From contig NC_071391.1 in NCBI RefSeq assembly GCF_022682495.2, forward strand, positions 40,648,498 to 40,712,497: DNA of 64,000 bases, written 5' to 3'. The first letter of the stretch is position 1. Every line of letters starts with the position of its first letter. Below are positions 58,990 to 64,000 of the stretch, in pieces. A model generated the notes under the pieces. The model was not told where the DNA came from and did not search any database. It saw only the letters and a program-made list of their open reading frames with translations. Both the position numbers and the translations under genes were made by a program. This DNA comes from Desmodus rotundus. Its lineage: Eukaryota > Chordata > Mammalia > Chiroptera > Phyllostomidae.

Positions 58990-59215
58990 TTGTTGGTCTG
59001 AGTTGAAATCTTGACATTGCCACACACCAGCTCGCTGTGCAACCTCAGATCAATTGAAACCTCGTCTGTAGTCACAGAGTCTTTGTCTGTGTCCTGGTCA
59101 TAACGACGCTAGCCACCTGCTCAGGTTGTTGTGAGGATCAAATGCAATAATGTCTGGGAGGTGCTCAGAATAGTGCCTGGCCCCAAGTACCCATTCAATA
59201 AAAATTACCTGTTTT
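58990..59215 (+). repeat. MIR SINE, sense
   Basis: 'cacaccagctcgctgtgcaacctcagatc ... gctcaggttgttgtgaggatcaaatgcaataatg ... agaatagtgcctggccccaag' matches MIR. Confidence 0.75.
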
Positions 59216-59224
59216 ACTTGAAGG

Positions 59225-60225
59225 AGAAAATGTGGGCAGATAGTTTTATAAACTCAGGACAGAGAAGGTCTTTCTAAGCATAACTTTAAACCCAGAGGCC
59301 ATAAAGGAAACGATTAATAATTCGACTTCATAAAAAGTAAGAGCTTTTGCGTGGCAACATCACCGTGATAAGAAGCAGTGAACAGATACTCAAGTGGGAA
59401 AGAATAATTGCAGTGTATTTCACAGAAGGGTTGGTATTGTTAATATTCAGAGATCACTGATAAATCAATAAGGAAGTATGAGCAACCCAGTCTAAAAATG
59501 GGTCATCAATAGGAACAAGTATTTTATAGAAAAATAAAAAAAAAAAATCCTTAGCCTCACTTATAATTAAAGAGCTGGAAATTAAAATATGTCATTTTTC
59601 ATTCGTCAAATTGACAAAGATGGGTTTGAAAATACCTAATGATGGAAAGGGCGTGGTGAACTAGGCATTCTCATATCCTTTTTGGAGAGCAGTTCAGCAT
59701 TTATCAAAATTATAAATGCTGATACATGTTATCTCTGCAATGCTATTTCTGAGAATATAGTCTACAAATATATTAGGATACAAAGATATATGTAAAATGA
59801 TGTTGTTTATATCATTACTTATAATAGAAACAATTTGGAAACAATATACTTGACTGTTGATACTAGTTTGTTAAATAATTGAAGGTGCTTATTTACCTTG
59901 GAATATTATGTAGTCATTAAAACAAAAAATGTATAAGTATGTGTACTAATAATGGAAAAATGTCCAGGCTATAATATTTAGGGCGAATAGAGCAAGTTAC
60001 GTGAGAATAGTTGTACTATGATCTTATTTATAAAAATAATACACATTATTTTTATATAAATGCACAGAAAATTTCTAGAATGTTACACAATACACAAGAA
60101 CCAATGAAAGCAGTTGTCTCTGAGGTGGAGAAAGGAGATGCTGTGCCCTTTCATTTTCATTTTATACCCCCTGGACTCTTCCCGTTTTTACTAAGCAATC
60201 ATCTTTTAATTTTATAGTGATTAAA
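59225..60225 (+). mobile_element. L1 3' region, sense
   Basis: It runs in sense order: 'ggaaacgattaataattcgac ... aaaatgggtcatcaatagg ... cattcgtcaaattgacaaag ... gtgaactaggcattctcatatcc ... ttggaatattatgtagtcattaaaac ... atttataaaaataatacac'. This is the only sizeable sense L1 in the inferred intron. No ORF is left. Confidence 0.75.
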
Positions 60226-60229
60226 AACA

Positions 60230-62095
60230 GACACAAATAATCTTTGATTGGTGGTGCTGGCGACTATGTTGCTTATGAAAATGGAATTTAATATTTTGGG
60301 AATAAAATTATTTTGGGTAAATAGCAAAACTAATTGACGAAGTTTAACTAATGTTTGTTCAACGAAAATTAAGTGAAGCCCTCCTTCGCATGAAGCACAG
60401 AGTGCGCTCGGTGCTCACGGGATGTGGAGCAGACGCTGCCTGATACACGCTGCAGACAGGGGTCGGACATTCCTCTTCGAGGCTGGGTTTCTCCGACTAG
60501 AGCCAGATGAAGTCGGATCTGCTCACAAGTACTGTTTTCACTACCTAACCGTTGTTGTGGTGCCAACAGAAACGAACACCAAGGGCAAGAACAGTGCAGT
60601 GGCTCAGGTTTGTGTGAGGCGGCCTGAGTTTGCTGGCCTTGTGCTTTGGTGACCATGATAATGGCTGTGGAAGGCATGGGGACAAGGCGGGAAGGTTGTT
60701 CTACTGGTGACGGCGGGAAGAGAAGACGCACTATTCCTGAGCAGAGCTAGATCTGCCCCAGGCTACATTTACCGTCGGTGTTTAGGTTTTGTCACTGTGT
60801 ACTTAGTGCCCTAAAGGAATGATTACATGAAGAAGATTCTACTTTCATGGAGCCAAGCAGACCTCAGCATTTTCGGAGTTTGGCCATATGATTTTACAAA
60901 TCTATGTAGAAATTGTGACTTTTTTCTATTAGAGAGTCTACGATTCTTCAGAATCTTGTGATTCTGTTCAACTCAAGACATGTGAGTGGTGGCAAGTGGC
61001 CGCAGCACCCCGTTGGCATCGGCGGTTTGGCTCTAAGGGCTCTCTCTGTCAGCTCTGCTGCGTCACTGGTGGCCTGCGGGGTGTTGTCCCCTCCCTGCAT
61101 GTCCCCCAAGTCCTGTGCTCTGCTGTGCGGTCCTCACAGTGCAGTGGTTTTTAGGAGTACAGGTGTCTCCTTCCATGCTGATCTTTCTGTCTTTTCATTT
61201 TAAGTTTACATAGTGCATCAGATGTGTAAAATTGAGTTGCCCAGCCTCCCGCCAATGATGATTCAAATCATATTTTTCCTTTTGTTGCTGCTTTTCCATT
61301 GTACCAAGTTAGCCCAGCATTTCCAGGGTCAAGCCAGCTCCTCTCGTGTCCTACTGACAGTTGGTCAGGCCTTCCAAGTTTACAAGTGTGTGAGTGAATT
61401 GCATGATCTTCCTAAATTAAAATTTTGCAAAGTGCTGCATGTTATCCCGAGGTCCCAAATGCTACATGTTGAACAACTTTGGACCTCTAGACCCCTGGGG
61501 CTTGAGGTTGATTGCCTTGCTGATCTTCTTTATGTTTATTATTATAGGAGGAAAACGTACCAAGTTTGTGGTCTAAGTACACAGCTACAAGCAGCATGTG
61601 GTTGAAAGTCACATATTTATTATTTGGAAATGAACTATTTGTGAAGAAGCTTAACCATCTTTCTTTGAGGGTTTTGTCTACTCTAGTGATGGTTGAGGTT
61701 AATATAAATTCTTTCATGTTGAATATTGACATTCTTTTTGAGGTTCTAACATGATACGCAAGGAGTCAGGACAAGTATGTAACTGCTTCTTCACATCTGA
61801 GTTATGCTAACCCCGTTCCTTATTCCAGTTCACTTAGTTACTTTGTGAATTATTTCTATAAAAATAGGAGAAGTAAGAAGGTATATTTTGGCTTGAATAT
61901 TGGGTTTAAGATTTTTGTTTTGGAAGTATGGACTTGTATTCTGATTTTAGAAGATACGAATTTGGCCCTAAGTTGAAATTTAAGATTTCTTTTAATTTTC
62001 TTTCTGAAAGAAAGTACCTTTGCAGTAGTACGTGTAGCACAGGGGGCATTGCCGCAGCGATTGGAACCCCTGTGCTTCTCTTCTCCGGCCATTCG
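60230..62095. other. Intronic DNA, nothing recognised
   Basis: No gene, RNA gene or confident repeat is supported. Confidence 0.35.
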
Positions 62096-62099
62096 TTCT

Positions 62100-62435
62100 T
62101 CATAGAGCACGTATTTGTGAAGTGCCTACTGTGCGTTGTGCTGTTGGAATGCGACGATGGGCACGAGCAGTGCTGCCCTTCCTCTCGCAGTCCAGTGGCG
62201 GAGATGGTCTTTAATCGGTTACTGGCCAAAATAATATAATTCTAAACTGTGATAAGTGCTATGGAGAAAAGGTACAAGTTCCTTTGAAAGAGAAAAAACG
62301 GGGAGACCTAATTTGGATAAGTGATTTAAAAAGGCCTTTCTGAGGAAGTGACATTTAAACTGAGACCTACGGGATAAGGAGTTTACCGGAAGGGAAAGGG
62401 GGTGGAAGGATTTCCAGGCAGAGGCAAGAGGTTTT
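62100..62435 (-). repeat. LINE-2 remnant, antisense
   Basis: 'gtgataagtgctatggagaaaagg ... ggcctttctgaggaagtgacatttaaactgagacctacg ... ttccaggcagaggcaagag' is antisense L2. Confidence 0.75.
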
Positions 62436-62649
62436 GTGATATCATTTTATAGTGCTTATGACCTTTGGAAATGCTTATATAATTAGGTACTAGTATATGA
62501 GCAAGACAGTTTATAGAGCTGTGTTACTGAAAAGATGTGTATAAATTACATTTTTATAAATGAATTCCTGAATTCCTGCAGGCTTACATTATACTCACTG
62601 TGCTATATCATCTGCATTTGATTGATGTTCAGTTACTTCAATTACTGCT

Positions 62650-63235
62650 AGATTGATCTTCCTAAAGCACAACTTTGATGATGCTTTTTCCTGCTCAGAA
62701 ATCTTCACCCACCCCCAGTTACCCAGTGAAGTCCAGACTTCTCAGCCTCATGGTCTGCGAAACCAGTCCTAGTCGCGATATCCTACTTCGTCTTTTATTA
62801 TTCCTCTTTCTGCAGTGCTTTCTGTCAGTCAGCAGAATTTCTGAATGGGCACCGGTGCTTTCTCCTTATGTCCATCTTCAGTCGCATTGTTTCCCTTTCC
62901 TTACAACCTGTCTACCTCCTTCTCAGGTTGTCTAAATCCCATGTGTATTCTGGGCCCATCCCAGATGTTACCATCTCATCTCTGTGTCTTCCCTGGCCAC
63001 CCTCGCTGGAAGTCACTGCTTTTGCTTCTGACTTTTTGTGACATTTTATTTTACCACCCTTTAGGCACTTCTCCCTTCTCACTGTATGTTGTTTTGAAGT
63101 TATTTCTAGGCATGTCTTATTGTCCCAACTGGAATTGTATGCTTTTTGAGTCCAGAGCCTGTGATGAGCAAGTCTTCGCTTCTCTCACTGTGCTTAACAC
63201 AGTCCCTTGCATGTGACTGACGCTAAATAAAAAAT
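62650..63235 (+). repeat. LINE-2 3' end, sense
   Basis: 'aaagcacaactttgatgatgc ... cagtgaagtccagacttctcagcc ... ttttgagtccagagcctgtgatgagcaagtcttcg ... tgtgcttaacacagtcccttgcatgtgactgacgctaaataaa' follows L2 order to its 3' end. Confidence 0.78.
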
Positions 63236-63966
63236 TTTGGAAGAAATTTAGAAGTTAATTGTTGGTTGCTAGATTGCCCTTAAACAGTAATTAATGATAT
63301 CTAATAAATACATCAAGAGACTGACATATGCAAAAATCCTTTTAATGTTAGCAATCCTAAATTCAGATTTTCTTATAAAGGGAGTAGTACTTGCTTGGGA
63401 TGTTTATATGTCTTTTTTGTGCATTTCCATGACACTGATTTACAGAGGTTATTTTAGATTCATAAATGGTTCTGTCATTTTCACTTTCTCCTCTCTTTTG
63501 AAGATTTGCATGCTCATTTAGCTGTAAAGAAGAATGAAAAGAACAAATGAGCACCCTCTCTGGTCGTTTATACCAGGAAGGGAGGAAGAGATCTGAAAGC
63601 ATGTCTAAGCAATGCTCTTATTTTGATCGTTGGGGGTTTTCCAAGTGCCTGTGGCTTCCGATAAGTCTGGAAGACTCCCACATAGGCTTTCCTTATTCAT
63701 TGGAGGCAGTTTTTATATTAGATTGAACTGGGGACACTAGAGGTTTAAATTTCTTCAAGGTTATTTTGAACTGGAAATTTTGAATTGCTGTTTTTTTTTA
63801 ACCTTTCCTATTTACATTGTTCACATGATGAGTATTTTCTAAAGACTATTTGTTTTAGCTATTTAGTCTTCACATAAACTTGAAATACCTTGGTTTATTA
63901 CCAAATGTGGCCAAATAAAGTAATAGTGTTTTAATTCCCTTGATTAAAAAATGTATTTTTTTGAGT

Positions 63967-64000
63967 CCTGGCCCATGTGGCTCAGTTAGTTGGAGCACTG
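63967..64000 (+). mobile_element. Start of a Ves-type SINE, cut by the window end
   Basis: The last 34 bases (tcctggcccatgtggctcag...) match the tRNA-like head of the Ves SINE. The remainder lies outside the window. Confidence 0.75.

Larger units (their letters stand above)
19927..64000 (+). other. STK33: Inferred 5' intron sequence of STK33
   Basis: No coding exon of a kinase is seen in 44 kb on either strand: none of the conserved kinase motifs appear. Human STK33 has long 5' introns, so this is expected. The strong bias of L1 fragments to the antisense direction fits transcription on the + strand. Small non-coding exons could be present but cannot be recognised from sequence alone. Confidence 0.45.

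Overview
The window looks like mammalian nuclear DNA from a bat, most likely Yangochiroptera. The evidence is a set of spliced vertebrate exons with GT/AG introns, a CpG island, ancient MIR/L2/L1 repeats, and several tRNA-derived SINEs of the bat Ves type. It also carries mariner and hAT-like short DNA transposons and an L1-like element that encodes only ORF1. The species cannot be named from the sequence alone.

Region 1 (1 to about 10.8 kb) is the 3' end of a gene on the + strand that I recognise as TRIM66 (TIF1-delta). Nine coding exons encode about 413 C-terminal residues: a linker, a C4HC3 PHD finger, a bromodomain split over three exons, an acidic/serine stretch, a basic stretch and the C-terminus. 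The stop codon is at 5585-5587. A long 3' UTR probably follows, with a proximal AATAAA at 5789 and a strong distal candidate at 10763. Part of this UTR is made of LINE-2-derived DNA and it holds an uninterrupted C22 tract.

Region 2 (10.8 to 18.9 kb) is intergenic and repeat-rich. It has a diverged 170-bp tandem duplication, an LTR-like remnant, a hAT-like element, a TA-flanked MITE, microsatellites and an L2 remnant. I see no supported gene here.

Region 3 (about 18.97 to 19.93 kb) is a CpG island with GC boxes, a perfect 14-bp palindromic RFX X-box and a good splice donor at its + strand edge. In human 11p15.4, as I recall it, STK33 lies next to TRIM66 in the same orientation. I therefore infer that this is the STK33 promoter and first non-coding exon. 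An X-box fits a gene expressed in testis and ciliated cells.

Region 4 (19.9 to 64 kb) is then the 5' intron sequence of STK33. I found no coding exon of it. The stretch is filled with L2/MIR remnants, many L1 fragments that are nearly all antisense to the inferred transcription, a full-length ORF1-only LINE (HAL1-type) with exact target-site duplications, three related mariner deletion derivatives, a hAT element nested in an L1, two copies of a palindromic TA-flanked element, and Ves SINEs. I did not find a previously undescribed coding system. The most unusual material is the transposon content and the RFX-type promoter.
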